This document shows positions 9,101 to 18,682 of a stretch of DNA of 64,000 nt, in pieces. The translations under genes were made by a program, and so were the position numbers. The stretch is from positions 3,643,001 through 3,707,000 of the forward strand of contig CP007053.1 of assembly GCA_000242935.3 (NCBI GenBank), written 5' to 3'. Position 1 is the stretch's first letter. Each line of letters begins with the position of its first letter. This DNA is from Opitutaceae bacterium TAV5 (GTDB lineage Bacteria > Verrucomicrobiota > Verrucomicrobiia > Opitutales > Opitutaceae). The notes beneath the pieces were generated by a model. It saw nothing but the letters and a program-made list of their open reading frames with translations. It was not told the DNA's origin and did not search any database.

Positions 9101-9152
9101 TCGCTATCCGGAACCAGAATCCGGATACATTTCGATGTAGGGACAATGCTTC

Positions 9153-10319
9153 TCATGTCCACGCCGGCAACGCGTTGAAGGCGGCCGCGTCTTGTGGCAG
9201 CGGCGCGGTGTAGATGTTGCCGTAGCCGCCGCGATCGGAGGTATAGATCACAGAGCGGCCGTCAGGCGAAATGCGGGGATGCACATGAAGTTGCTGGATT
9301 TTGAAGGAGCAATCGTGCCGGCAGAGAACGCGCGGGCTTTGCATGACGCCGTCGATGCGCATCCAGACTTTCATGACGCCATCATGGTAGGCGTCACCGA
9401 CGACGAGATTTCCGTCGAGCGAATACACATGGCCGGTGACAGTCTGTTGTGGCGCGAACCAGTGGCCGGGAGCGCCTTCGACGACGCTCGCGCCTCCGAT
9501 GACGGTTTCGGAGCCTCCCGTAATGCCGTGGTAACCGACGTGAAGACCGTCGGCATACCAGAATTCGTGACCGATGTGAAAGCGGCGGTGCGGCGGTTCG
9601 ATCTTCCAGCGATGGCCGGTGGCGGTATCCATCACCCAAATGCGGCAGTCCACCTCCTCCCAGGGGCCTTCGTGACAGTAGGTAATCAGATGTGGCTGCG
9701 TCGGGGAGGTGTTGATGTGGCCCAGCAGGGCACGTTCCTCGAAAACGGTTTCGAGCGGACCGGCGGCGCCGCCGTCGGCGGAAAGGGGAAGGCGGACGAT
9801 GCGGCTGCGTGGCTTGGCCAGCCAGCGGGAGCGGATACCGAGGTTGTTCTGTCGGCTGTTGCTGTAGTCTTCGGTGATGACAATTTCCTCGAGGCCGAAA
9901 TAGAGCCAGACGCCGTCGCAGGAGGAGGCTGTCATGCTTGGCTTCCAGCCGGGCTCCACCTCCAGGAGGCAACGTGTTTTCTTTGTAGCCAGTTCAACTG
10001 AACAGAGGGTGTGATCGTGCCAGAAATAGACCTCGTCGCGTTGCGCGTTCTTGCAAGCGGTGACGAAATCGAAGCGGGCGGGAGAGGGCGGCGGCTCGAT
10101 GTCGGTGAACTGCTCGATTTCACCGGTGTCGAGGTCCACGCCGAACAGGTTGGTGCGATTGGCGCGGTCGGAACTGAAGAGGAAACGGGTTTCGCCAGCA
10201 TACCAGCCGGGATTGGTGAAATAGAAGTGGTGGCTGTGGCCCTTGTAGTGGGTGAGCCGCGTTACGGGCAGGCCGGAGTGCGGATCGGTATAGGTGTGCT
10301 TTTCGGAGGGAAAGGTCAT
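9153..10319 (-). CDS. ogl: Oligogalacturonate lyase (PL22)
   Basis: The enzyme breaks short (unsaturated) oligogalacturonides into monomers in the cytoplasm during pectin use. There is no signal peptide. The start MTFPSEKHTYTDPHSGLPVTRLT and the WD40-like seven-bladed propeller pattern (FLFSSDRANRTNLFGVDLDT, VIYTSDRGGYGNIY) are characteristic. Q342-x2-H345-x-H347 in IQQLHVHP matches the Gln/His metal-binding cluster known in PL22, and other conserved histidines occur in KGHSHHFYF and LLGHINTSP. 388 aa is the usual length. It is the last gene of the long minus-strand array and follows the GH42-like gene by 20 bp. It is the best evidence that this locus acts on galacturonate-containing material. 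Confidence 0.88.
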   Translation of the reverse strand: MTFPSEKHTYTDPHSGLPVTRLTHYKGHSHHFYFTNPGWYAGETRFLFSSDRANRTNLFGVDLDTGEIEQFTDIEPPPSPARFDFVTACKNAQRDEVYFWHDHTLCSVELATKKTRCLLEVEPGWKPSMTASSCDGVWLYFGLEEIVITEDYSNSRQNNLGIRSRWLAKPRSRIVRLPLSADGGAAGPLETVFEERALLGHINTSPTQPHLITYCHEGPWEEVDCRIWVMDTATGHRWKIEPPHRRFHIGHEFWYADGLHVGYHGITGGSETVIGGASVVEGAPGHWFAPQQTVTGHVYSLDGNLVVGDAYHDGVMKVWMRIDGVMQSPRVLCRHDCSFKIQQLHVHPRISPDGRSVIYTSDRGGYGNIYTAPLPQDAAAFNALPAWT

Positions 10320-10339
10320 GTCTGAATGTTTTAAGAGGA

Positions 10340-13117
10340 TCAGGGCCGGAGTTCGAGGAGCAGCGGCTCCATCGGGCGCAGGGTAAAGTCGGTGGAGTTG
10401 ATGGCACGATTGCTGATGAGGTCGGTCACCGGAGTAGTCGAAGCGGGAAGATCGAGCCGGACACGGACGGGCACGCGGAGCAGGTTGACCAGGGGAATGA
10501 GACGGCGTCCGCCGGCGTCGCGGACGTCGCGATACTCGATTCCCCAGGCCCGGGCTCCGGTGCCGGCATCGAGAAGGGAAACGGGCTGGGTATGGCCGGA
10601 GGATTTGGAGGCCGTAGCAACAAGGGTAGCGACGGTTTTGAGATCGACTTTGCGGTTGAGACCGATGTGGAGGACCGCCGCGAGGCCGGGGAGCGATTGC
10701 TCGCGCGGGCGGCTGTAGGCGTCGAAGCGGAGGTTGTCGCGTCCGACGGGAATGACTGTTGTGCCGGACCGGATCAGGCCGGCGAGAGCGGCGGAGGTGG
10801 AGTCAGGCGTATGGGTGACACGCGGAAGGAAAAGGCAGTCGATACCGGTCGGCACGTTGCCCGAGGCAAGCTGGCGTTCGCTGACGAATGTGACCTTGTG
10901 GCCGAGGAGAGTGAGCAGGGTGTAGAGGTCTTTGGTCGTTTGCGGGTAGTCTTCCTGCCAGAAGAGCGCCGCGGGCGAATAGAGGAGTGCGACGCGGGCG
11001 GGGGCGGCATTGATGGCAGTGATTTCGTCGACGAGGCGGTTGAGATCCAGGAGCGCCTGGCTGGCGGCCTGGATATTGGCAGGGCGCAGGTAAATACTGC
11101 CGAGGGAGGAGCGGCCGGTCGGTTCCTGCCATATCCAGCTGGTGAAGGCCGTGCGATGGTGAAGTGCGCCTTGCCAGAGGATGGTGTAGATTTGTTCCGC
11201 AGGGATGGATTCGGCGGGATGACGGTCCTCGATGAAATGGAGTTCGGAGTCGAAGACGGGCTTCCGGTTGAAGGAATGGAGCAGGTCATACCAGAGATGC
11301 GTACGTTGCCAGGTGTAGCTCCATTCGCCGTCACGGGAGATGAAAGACCAACTGTCGCAGCCGGCCAGGTCGGTGAAGCTCGTGATGAGCTCGGGATCGA
11401 TGCCGCGCCCGGGGATGCCCCCGTGGGTGCGCCGGGCCTGGGGGCGGGTGTCGAAGACGTCGGGCATCAGTTTGGCATGGGTGACGGCTTCCGGGGCGGC
11501 GGCCTTCACGAGGTCATGCATCCAGCGATGCCAGCCGGCATGATGCTCGTTGTTGAACTGTACCCAGTCGTAAAATGCCGGGAGCAAGGCGCGGTTGGCG
11601 GGATAGTCGGACGAGTCGGGAACGGGGACGTCGGCAAAGGAGGCATGGCGGGTGCCGTGGGCGGCGTTGAGCGCGGCGATGGTTCCGTGTTTTTCGGCAA
11701 GCCAGGCGGTCCAGAACGGGCGGCTTTGCGGATTGCGTCCGCTGTCCCGGTAACCGGGTTCATTGCTCAGGCAAAAGGCGAAAAGACCGGGGAGCGGAGC
11801 GGCTTTCGGTACGATAGCTTGTATCCATGATTCTATGGCGGACCGGGCGGCGGGGTGGTCGATGTTGTATTTGACGAAGCCTCCGCGGGCATTGCCGGCG
11901 AGGTCGGGATGGCGGGTGAAGAGCGACCCGGGCAGATAATGGGGAGCGAGAAGAAAATCGACAAGATAACCTTTGGCGGGGGCGTCCTGAATCTGGCGAA
12001 GCAGGGCATTCGCGTGAGTCGAGACGCGGTCGCCGGAACGGAGATCGCGCGGGCCGCGTTCCTGTTGCACGAGGTTGACGCCGAGGTCCTGGAGAAAGGT
12101 GTCGTCCTCGATGACAAAATCGAAATGTCCGTACCCGCCGAGTATGACAGGACGGGCGGATACGGAGGGGGCGGGGATGCCGGCGTTTTCGGAGGAAGGA
12201 GCAGAGGCGATAAAGCCGGAGGGAGTAATTGCGATGTGCGCGCCGGTGATCCCGGGCATTTGCCAGGCGGTCTGGCGGCCGGCGATGATTTGCTCCGCGC
12301 GGTTTGCCGCGCGGGCAAGCACGATGGCGGTTTCCCGGGCCTGGAGGAGTGTCCAGCGGGAGACTTCCGGGTCGTCGGGCGTGAGGTCGCGCATGCCTTG
12401 CGTGCCTCCGGGGCCGCCGGTTTCCACACGCCGGAGATAACGGCGGGCAATGGCGAGGCTCATGCGTGTGCTGGCATCGGTGACGAGGGCAGGGTGGGCG
12501 GCGAGAAGTGCTTCAAGCCGCTGCAGATGCTCGCGATTGGCGGAGTGGAGGGTGGCGATTTCGTTGCCCTGATCGAGGATCGGGGTGAGCGAGATTCCGG
12601 ATATCCAGAGTTTGTCGACGGCGTCGCCGGTTTCGATGCCGATGAGGAAGAGGGGGGCGTCATCGGCGGGGGCGGCCGGGGCAGTGAAATCGATCTGCAC
12701 GCGGGTCCAGTCGAATGTCCCGGCGGGCAGGGACTGGTGCCGGTCGCCGGCGAAGAGGGAGGCGGTGCGCAGGTTGTCGGCGGAGACCCAGATTGCGAGC
12801 CGGTAGCGGGAGCCGGGGGTCAGACCGCGGACCGGTTGCGAGATGCGGGCGGGCGCAGAAGCGGTGGCGGAGGGGTCGGCGGCAGGCCGACGGATCTGCA
12901 GGACGTTGCTGCCGTCGAGGCCGGCCTGGGCGAGCACTTCGGCGGTGGCTCCGGTTTGGGCCGGCTCCCATGTCCAGGCCTGGAGGGCATGGTCGAAGCT
13001 GCCATTGGCAAGAGGGGCGGGCGCAGGCGCGTCGGCTGCGACCGGGCGAACCATGAGTGACAGGAGGGAAAGAGCCAGAATGATCCTGGCGGGTCGAAGG
13101 AAGGCCGTCATGAACAT
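10340..13117 (-). CDS. Secreted GH42-like glycoside hydrolase with N-terminal carbohydrate-binding module
   Basis: A signal peptide (ending VRPVAADA) is followed by a jelly-roll module (about residues 35-175; LANGSFDHALQAWTWEP, GSRYRLAIWVSADN). A beta/alpha barrel of the beta-galactosidase GH42/GH-A type follows. The putative acid/base is E453 in FCLSNEPGY and the putative nucleophile E625 in VFDSELHF. A trimerisation-like and beta domain end the protein (LLYSPAALFWQEDYPQ). GH42 enzymes usually act on beta-galactosides; here the family match is loose and the substrate is open. The stop codon of the preceding pseudopilin gene lies 4 bp before this start, so the genes are coupled. The second in-frame ATG (13111) is an alternative start. 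Confidence 0.75.
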   Translation of the reverse strand: MFMTAFLRPARIILALSLLSLMVRPVAADAPAPAPLANGSFDHALQAWTWEPAQTGATAEVLAQAGLDGSNVLQIRRPAADPSATASAPARISQPVRGLTPGSRYRLAIWVSADNLRTASLFAGDRHQSLPAGTFDWTRVQIDFTAPAAPADDAPLFLIGIETGDAVDKLWISGISLTPILDQGNEIATLHSANREHLQRLEALLAAHPALVTDASTRMSLAIARRYLRRVETGGPGGTQGMRDLTPDDPEVSRWTLLQARETAIVLARAANRAEQIIAGRQTAWQMPGITGAHIAITPSGFIASAPSSENAGIPAPSVSARPVILGGYGHFDFVIEDDTFLQDLGVNLVQQERGPRDLRSGDRVSTHANALLRQIQDAPAKGYLVDFLLAPHYLPGSLFTRHPDLAGNARGGFVKYNIDHPAARSAIESWIQAIVPKAAPLPGLFAFCLSNEPGYRDSGRNPQSRPFWTAWLAEKHGTIAALNAAHGTRHASFADVPVPDSSDYPANRALLPAFYDWVQFNNEHHAGWHRWMHDLVKAAAPEAVTHAKLMPDVFDTRPQARRTHGGIPGRGIDPELITSFTDLAGCDSWSFISRDGEWSYTWQRTHLWYDLLHSFNRKPVFDSELHFIEDRHPAESIPAEQIYTILWQGALHHRTAFTSWIWQEPTGRSSLGSIYLRPANIQAASQALLDLNRLVDEITAINAAPARVALLYSPAALFWQEDYPQTTKDLYTLLTLLGHKVTFVSERQLASGNVPTGIDCLFLPRVTHTPDSTSAALAGLIRSGTTVIPVGRDNLRFDAYSRPREQSLPGLAAVLHIGLNRKVDLKTVATLVATASKSSGHTQPVSLLDAGTGARAWGIEYRDVRDAGGRRLIPLVNLLRVPVRVRLDLPASTTPVTDLISNRAINSTDFTLRPMEPLLLELRP

Positions 13118-13121
13118 GTCA

Positions 13122-13805
13122 CTACGGGGAGCGTCGGTCGAAGGAGGAAGCCTTGCGGTCGGGATCGCTGTAAACGCTGAATTTCACCTTGTGGACGGAA
13201 CCATCGGCGCGAAGAACATTGGCATTTTCACCATGGATGGGCTGCCCCGCTTTCTGGTTGTCTCCTCCGGTCGTGTCGGTGGCGATGGCGGTGCCGCTAT
13301 CGAGCTCGGCTTTGTAGCGGTCGCCAGAGATCAGATAGGCGTAGTCTATGAAGTCGGGGTGGGTGGTCTGGTCATAGGCCCACCCGCCACCGGCGTCGCG
13401 GGACGGGCAGTGGAATATTTTCGATTTCACATCGCCGAGAAGGGCGACACCGGTGCGACCATGATTGAGGTAACCTTCATACTGGAGGCGACCGAGCCCG
13501 ACGGACCTGATCTGGCCATAACCCCAAACAGTACGGTTTTCAAAATTGTTGTTGAAAGAATCGAGCGGGGGCGGAGCCATGCCTTTGTTGTCGTTGCGGT
13601 AGAGCGTAAAGGCGACGCCGATCTGGCGGAGGTTGCTGGTGCAGGTGGCGGCTTTGGCGGACTGGCGGACCTTGCCGACGACAGGAATGATGATGGCGGC
13701 CAGGATGCCGATGATGGCGATCACGGTAAGGAGTTCGATCAGCGTGAACGCGCGGATCGGGCAGAGGGGACGGCGGGAAACAGGTGGGGGCGTGCAGGTT
13801 TTCAT
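13122..13805 (-). CDS. H-X9-DG type pseudopilin (prepilin-type N-terminal methylation domain)
   Basis: A short charged leader is followed by the prepilin-peptidase site and hydrophobic helix [20 protein letters not shown] (from residue 18). A globular domain follows with [20 protein letters not shown]. Near the C-terminus is the H-X9-DG box [12 protein letters not shown] (H191). Proteins of this kind are very numerous in Verrucomicrobia, Planctomycetes and Lentisphaerae; they should be inserted in the inner membrane by PilD-type processing and may form pseudopilus-like assemblies. The gene is 4 bp upstream of the GH42-like gene and downstream of a lectin-like gene. No prepilin peptidase or type II secretion genes are in the window. 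Confidence 0.88.
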   Translation of the reverse strand: MKTCTPPPVSRRPLCPIRAFTLIELLTVIAIIGILAAIIIPVVGKVRQSAKAATCTSNLRQIGVAFTLYRNDNKGMAPPPLDSFNNNFENRTVWGYGQIRSVGLGRLQYEGYLNHGRTGVALLGDVKSKIFHCPSRDAGGGWAYDQTTHPDFIDYAYLISGDRYKAELDSGTAIATDTTGGDNQKAGQPIHGENANVLRADGSVHKVKFSVYSDPDRKASSFDRRSP

Positions 13806-13847
13806 GACGGGCGGGGCAGGGGGAGAGGAAGATGGGTGACAGAAAAG

Positions 13848-14402
13848 TCAGGGTTCCAGCGGGACAATGCGGAGATTGTCCCAATGGGTCTGGTCATACA
13901 TTTTCGGATGATTGGAAAGGCGGATGACCACGGAGGAGGCATCGCCGGGATTGAACGGCAGCGTGACGGTGCGCCATGCGCTGTCGGCGTCGATTGCGCC
14001 TGACTGTTTTTGTGTGGCGATACGTGTCGAGGTCAGAGGGGGAGCGGAGGTGTTGCCGGAGACGGACTCCACGATCTCGACCTTGGCCCAGGGCCAGCGG
14101 TCTTCGAAGTCTTTCTCGAAACGGAAATCCACTTTCAGTTCATAATTCCGGTTCGGTTCCAGGCCGGTGACGATGCGGACGGCAATACCCGGCCGGGGAG
14201 TGCCGTCCGGCTCCCTGACGGAGCGCAACATGAGGGTGCCACCTTTCTCTTTCCCGCGTCCAGCCTGACCCGATTCGGTCGTCCATGGCCGGATTCCGCT
14301 GTCAAACGAATCGCTGAATGCCGGGAGCGTTTCCCCGGCAAGCGCGGACAGGGGAAAGGCCGCAAGGATGGCGGAGCAGAGAATGGAGGCAATGGGCGAC
14401 AT
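13848..14402 (-). CDS. Small secreted carbohydrate-binding-like protein
   Basis: 184 residues with a signal peptide (MSPIASILCSAILAAFPLSA) and a single beta-sandwich domain. The pattern FSDSFDSGIRPWTTESGQAG followed by RNYELKVDFRFEKDF and ending QTHWDNLRIVPLEP is typical of galactose-binding or CBM-like jelly rolls that open glycoside hydrolases, but here it is free-standing. It lies 42 bp from both neighbours in the same direction, so it belongs to the operon. It may bind the target glycan or serve as an adaptor. No enzymatic motif is visible and the precise CBM family is not recognised. Confidence 0.6.
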   Translation of the reverse strand: MSPIASILCSAILAAFPLSALAGETLPAFSDSFDSGIRPWTTESGQAGRGKEKGGTLMLRSVREPDGTPRPGIAVRIVTGLEPNRNYELKVDFRFEKDFEDRWPWAKVEIVESVSGNTSAPPLTSTRIATQKQSGAIDADSAWRTVTLPFNPGDASSVVIRLSNHPKMYDQTHWDNLRIVPLEP

Positions 14403-14443
14403 GGTGACGGAGTAAAAACAGGAGGAGCGGGGAGCGATCCTGT

Positions 14444-15172
14444 TCAGGAACGAACAGGGGCGTTTGCCGATGCCCGGCGCCGCTTGGTGCAGAGAACGGC
14501 GAGGGCAACGGCGCCGCCGAGGACGGAAGCCAGCGTGGCGGGCTCCGGGATGGCGGCAGCCGTGATCTGGAGGTTGTCCACACGGAGGCTGGCACCGCCG
14601 GGGATGGTTGCGATATTCCAGGTCAGGGTGACGGAGGACTGGTTATTGATGGCCACGATGGAGGAGAGATCGGCGGACCACTCGCCAAATGATGAACCGG
14701 TGGCGAAGGTGAGGTCGACCGTGTCGATGGTGACGGCCTCGCTGCCGCCGATGGCGTAGGTGAGTGAACTGAAGGCGGAAAGGGGCGAGGTGCCTGCGGA
14801 GCGAACATCGAGCCGGATATTGATCGACTCGAGACCGGTCGTGTTGAGGGTCACCGAAAACGAGTTGTTTATGCTGTTCCCGTTCCAGGTCAGGGAGTGG
14901 CCGGGTGACACGGTGCCGCCACTTCCTGCCCAAAAGGTATCCTCAAAATCGGTGAAAGCGGCGCCGCCGAGGTGATTGGTGGCTTGTACCGTGCCGGTGC
15001 GGGTGACGGAAGAAGCGCTGGCGAAGCCGTCGATGGCCGAGATAGCGGTAGCATAGCTTCCAAGCCCGTCGGTCTGGGTGTCGAAGGACCAGAAAACAGC
15101 CGCCGCATTTGCGGTGCCGGAGAGGCCGCAGGCAAGGATTGCGGCGAGGATCGGTGATGTGCGTTTTTTCAT
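14444..15172 (-). CDS. PEP-CTERM sorting domain protein
   Basis: A signal peptide (MKKRTSPILAAILACGLSGTANA) is followed by a serine/threonine-rich beta domain and a C-terminal tripartite sorting signal: PEP at residue 209, a hydrophobic stretch (LASVLGGAVALAVLC) and a basic tail KRRRA. PEP-CTERM proteins are processed by an exosortase and anchored to, or released at, the cell surface. ATG 15172 is preferred over an upstream start six codons earlier because it begins directly with the signal peptide. It is the second PEP-CTERM gene of this array and lies 57 bp after the GH42-like gene. No exosortase gene is present in the window. Confidence 0.85.
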   Translation of the reverse strand: MKKRTSPILAAILACGLSGTANAAAVFWSFDTQTDGLGSYATAISAIDGFASASSVTRTGTVQATNHLGGAAFTDFEDTFWAGSGGTVSPGHSLTWNGNSINNSFSVTLNTTGLESINIRLDVRSAGTSPLSAFSSLTYAIGGSEAVTIDTVDLTFATGSSFGEWSADLSSIVAINNQSSVTLTWNIATIPGGASLRVDNLQITAAAIPEPATLASVLGGAVALAVLCTKRRRASANAPVRS

Positions 15173-15229
15173 GGATTTTACGAGCTGCAAGTTGGGAACA
15201 TCGGCATCGAGGTTTACGGGCGGGGAGGG

Positions 15230-18200
15230 TCAGGAAGACGGGATTTCGAACAGCAGAACCTCATAAGGCGCCAGCGTTGAGAGGGAGTCTGTCGCGGGTG
15301 ACTGGCTCCTTTGTTGCCAGATTTCCGTAGCATTGGCGGGTATGCTCCAGATCTTTTGCGTGGTGGAATCACGCAATTGAATGCGGCGAGAGTTAGAAGT
15401 GCGGTTGAGAACGTAAACATATCCGGCCTTGCCTATCGTCGGAGCCACGTAACGGCACTCGACATCACGGATCACGGGACTGGAATCGTCGGTATTTATC
15501 GGATACGGACCGGAGAGGAATTGTTCGTAACCTGCCCATGCAGGATCAACCACCACCCGACCTTTGCCCAAGGCATGCTCCCCCGGCTTCGAAGCAGCGG
15601 CGATGAGATCGGTAAAGCCCGGATCGGTATGTGGGGCCCCCCAGGGATCGGACGCAAGCGTGCCGGGTGCGGTCAGCCAGAGCGTACCCCCTTCACGTGC
15701 CACCCAGTCGTAAAGGTGGCGCATGGTGGTTACGTCGAGAGCGTTGGCGGTGCCGGCTGCGATGAGGCGGCGGGATGAAAAATCGGCGACGGTAGCACGC
15801 CCGGCATGCAGGATGCGGACACCGCCGCTGTTGCGGTTGAGACGCCAGTAGAGGCTTTCGATTCCGGCGTGTTCGTCGTGCTGATACGCTTTCTCGCCTT
15901 GGGCGAGGTGGCTGTTTTTGTCAAAAAGGAGGGCGACTGGACCATCGCCGAGCGTGGCCAGGCGGTCAAAGACCGGGGCGAGTTGCTGGAGGCGGAGGGA
16001 GGCGCGTCCGAGGGCTTCGGTTGCGAGCGGGTAGCGCGGGTAGGTGTGGTGGTCGCCCGCATTGCGCCAGTCGCGACGCGACCACTTCCAGACGATGCCG
16101 TAGGAGAGGCCGCGAGCATAGTTTTCGAACATGAGGAGAGGGCCGGCGGCGGAGTCGGCAGTGTCAAGGGTGTCAGGGGTGTGGCCGGGGACGAGTTTCC
16201 ATTCGGTGCATCCGAGGGGTGCGTCGCGGTCAATGCCGCGCGCGTAGTCGCTGTAAAAGGGGTTGCTGATGCTGCTCCAGTTGTGCGAGGTGGCGCCGGC
16301 GTCGTAGAGCGCCTCGGGATCAATCTGGTCATATCCGATCCGGTGATACTTTTTTACCCAGACCATCCCCTCAGGGAGGCCTTGGCGGACGTTGTCGCGC
16401 ATGAAGCGGAAATGGCCGGCCAAGGTTTCCGTGCGGAAAAGTTCCCAGTCGAGGCGGGCGGCGGGATTGCCGGGGCGAGCGGCAAAGGTGGCGTCGGTGC
16501 CGGCGGAGGGGGGAAGGGGAGTGTTTTTGGCGGAGAGGAGTTGGGGAAGCGTGACGGCTTCGATGGAGGGGAACGCGGTGTGCCAGCGGGCATTGACGCG
16601 GGCGATGTCGCCGTTGTCGCGCACGGCGAGCCATTGGCGGAAGGCGGTCTCGTAGTTGGCGGCTTGTTGTCCGATGGTGTAGCCGGGTTCGTTGGCGGTG
16701 CCGACGCTGACGAGGTTGGGAAATGGCGCGAGGGGCGGAAGGACGTCTTCGTAGGCGCTGGCGAGGAGGGGGCGGGTGCGCGGGTCAAGGATGTCGTAGG
16801 GGAGCATGACGTGTCCGGCGTGCGCACTCGTCGGAAGATTTTTCATGTAATGGGTGCTGAAGAGGAGGTGGACGGCGAGGCGGTTGCGTTCGGCGGTGCG
16901 CAGGCAGTCGGTCAAGAGGGTGTTTTTTTTGTAGGCGCTGGCCGGGATTTCGATGAGGACGCTGTTGAAGCCGAGGCGGGGGAGGAGGGCGTTGTCGGCA
17001 AACTGGCTTGGCTCCATCTGCGAGCCGAAGAGGAGGATGGGGTTCCCGTTCTGCCGGAGGCGTCCGTTGGGGGCTGTTTTTATCGGGGCAGCAGGATCGT
17101 AGGGATTGGGGACGGGTTTTTCTACAACAATGCGGGCGGCGCGTTCGTCGAGTTCGCGGGCGGCTTTGTCGAGGAGGGTTTCGGTCTGACGGAGAAGGGT
17201 GTGGGCGATGGCGCGCTCTTTTTGGCGGTTCCAGTCGTCGGGGATGAAGCGGTGCAGGAAGAGGTCGGCGGTTTCGAGGGTGATGCCGGGTTCGGCGACG
17301 GCGATGGCTTGCGCGGCAAGGGCATCGGCGCGGGCGCGGAGTTTTTCCGAGCGGGCGCGTGCGGCGGCGAGTTTTTCCAAAAAGTCGGCGGGGGCATAAG
17401 CGGTGAATGTCAGGGGACGCGTCGTGAGGAGCAGGGGGGGGAGTGCGGTTCCGTTCTGGTGTGCGGCGAGGACGATCTGGAGCGCGTGCGGACCGGGGGC
17501 GAAAGGAGCAGTTGCGGGCGGCGCGTGACGGAACGCAATGCGCGTGACGGGCGGGCGCAACTCAACGGAAGCCGACGCGAGAACGGGCGAGGGCGTGGTG
17601 GTCGCGGCGGGTGCGAGTTGAAGGACGGCTTGGACGGGATGCGCAACGGCGATGTCGAGGGTGGCGGAAACGGCATCGGTGATGAGGAGTTCGGCGGGGG
17701 AGGTTTGTTGTATCCAGACCGCCGACACGGGCTCGGAAACCGCGGCCGGAACAGAGGGCGGTTGCGTGATAACTGCGCCGCCTTCAAGGGGGCGCAGGTT
17801 GCGGACAAGGAAGCGTACTTCTTGTTTTTGGGGGACGTCGGGGCGGCTGATGTCGAGGAGGATGCGGATACCGGACGGATGTGGGTGGCGGTTGGAACCG
17901 GCTCGGGTTTCGATCCGGTTCCAGCGTCCGGGGATGAGTTGTCCGAATGTGGTTTGGTAGGCGGGGCCGATGTCCTTGACGGCGAGGGGGAGTCCGACCT
18001 GGAGGCGGAGGGAGGCGGGGATCGGGGTGAGAGGAAACACTTCAAAGCTGATGCCGCCGAGAGCAGCGCGGTCGAGGGGGGCGGGAAACTTTTTCTGCCA
18101 GTGGAGCCAGCGCTTTTTCAGGTTGCGGGAGTCGAAAAAAAACTCGGTGAGCGGTGCGCCGGTTTCGGGGTCTTTGGCGGGACGGACGCCAATGCGGTTG

Positions 18201-18472
18201 CCGTCGGTGTGGCCAGCGGCGTGCCATTCTCCGGGGATATCGGTCAAAAACGCAGTTTCGGGGAAAACGGCGGCGGTGCTCCCGGTGTCCGTCGCGATCT
18301 CCGCGCCTGTGCCGGGCGTGTTCTCGGCCGCGCTGGCGGCAGGGCGGATGAAGGGGGATTGTGTGTGATAGGTGACGGTGGTTTCGAGGGTCGCCGGTGT
18401 TTCGGCTGCGAGGCAGAGAGGTGTGAAGGCTGTTGTCGTCACCTGGAGGAAAAAACGTATTTTATTTGTCAT
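15230..18472 (-). CDS. Large secreted GH42-like glycoside hydrolase
   Basis: 1080 residues with a signal peptide (to about residue 23, CLAAE). The N-terminal 270 residues form beta-rich modules (FFDSRNLKKRWLHWQKKFPA). A helical linker rich in Ala/Arg follows (residues about 360-440), then a GH-A type barrel with NGNPILLFGSQMEPSQF. The likely acid/base is E595 in SVGTANEPGYTIG and the likely nucleophile E757 in PLGCTEWK. A C-terminal beta domain ends in APYEVLLFEIPSS. The barrel layout resembles the 925-aa enzyme downstream, so the two are probably distant paralogues. Substrate unknown; a beta-galactoside or related side chain of an acidic glycan is plausible. Confidence 0.68.
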   Translation of the reverse strand: MTNKIRFFLQVTTTAFTPLCLAAETPATLETTVTYHTQSPFIRPAASAAENTPGTGAEIATDTGSTAAVFPETAFLTDIPGEWHAAGHTDGNRIGVRPAKDPETGAPLTEFFFDSRNLKKRWLHWQKKFPAPLDRAALGGISFEVFPLTPIPASLRLQVGLPLAVKDIGPAYQTTFGQLIPGRWNRIETRAGSNRHPHPSGIRILLDISRPDVPQKQEVRFLVRNLRPLEGGAVITQPPSVPAAVSEPVSAVWIQQTSPAELLITDAVSATLDIAVAHPVQAVLQLAPAATTTPSPVLASASVELRPPVTRIAFRHAPPATAPFAPGPHALQIVLAAHQNGTALPPLLLTTRPLTFTAYAPADFLEKLAAARARSEKLRARADALAAQAIAVAEPGITLETADLFLHRFIPDDWNRQKERAIAHTLLRQTETLLDKAARELDERAARIVVEKPVPNPYDPAAPIKTAPNGRLRQNGNPILLFGSQMEPSQFADNALLPRLGFNSVLIEIPASAYKKNTLLTDCLRTAERNRLAVHLLFSTHYMKNLPTSAHAGHVMLPYDILDPRTRPLLASAYEDVLPPLAPFPNLVSVGTANEPGYTIGQQAANYETAFRQWLAVRDNGDIARVNARWHTAFPSIEAVTLPQLLSAKNTPLPPSAGTDATFAARPGNPAARLDWELFRTETLAGHFRFMRDNVRQGLPEGMVWVKKYHRIGYDQIDPEALYDAGATSHNWSSISNPFYSDYARGIDRDAPLGCTEWKLVPGHTPDTLDTADSAAGPLLMFENYARGLSYGIVWKWSRRDWRNAGDHHTYPRYPLATEALGRASLRLQQLAPVFDRLATLGDGPVALLFDKNSHLAQGEKAYQHDEHAGIESLYWRLNRNSGGVRILHAGRATVADFSSRRLIAAGTANALDVTTMRHLYDWVAREGGTLWLTAPGTLASDPWGAPHTDPGFTDLIAAASKPGEHALGKGRVVVDPAWAGYEQFLSGPYPINTDDSSPVIRDVECRYVAPTIGKAGYVYVLNRTSNSRRIQLRDSTTQKIWSIPANATEIWQQRSQSPATDSLSTLAPYEVLLFEIPSS

Positions 18473-18682
18473 GAAAAAGGGTGAGGAAAATTTTATGGGG
18501 AAGTTCGGAGGAGGATACGTTTTGCATGCCTGCCACGATTCTCGAACGTGTTCAGGTGTCGGCGAAATGCGCGAAGCATCATTGACAGCGACTCTCTTGC
18601 TGCGTTTCCCGTCAGCAATGCGGGCCGTGCCGGTCTTGCCGAGAATGCATGAGGAATGTCAAACGGTGGGTAGTTTGACTGT

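Noticed and set aside
15806-18484. An 892-codon plus-strand open frame antisense to the GH42-like gene
   Set aside because: It is a glycine- and valine-rich mirror frame of a high-GC gene, with no domain or signal peptide; the minus-strand frame has signal peptide and catalytic glutamates.
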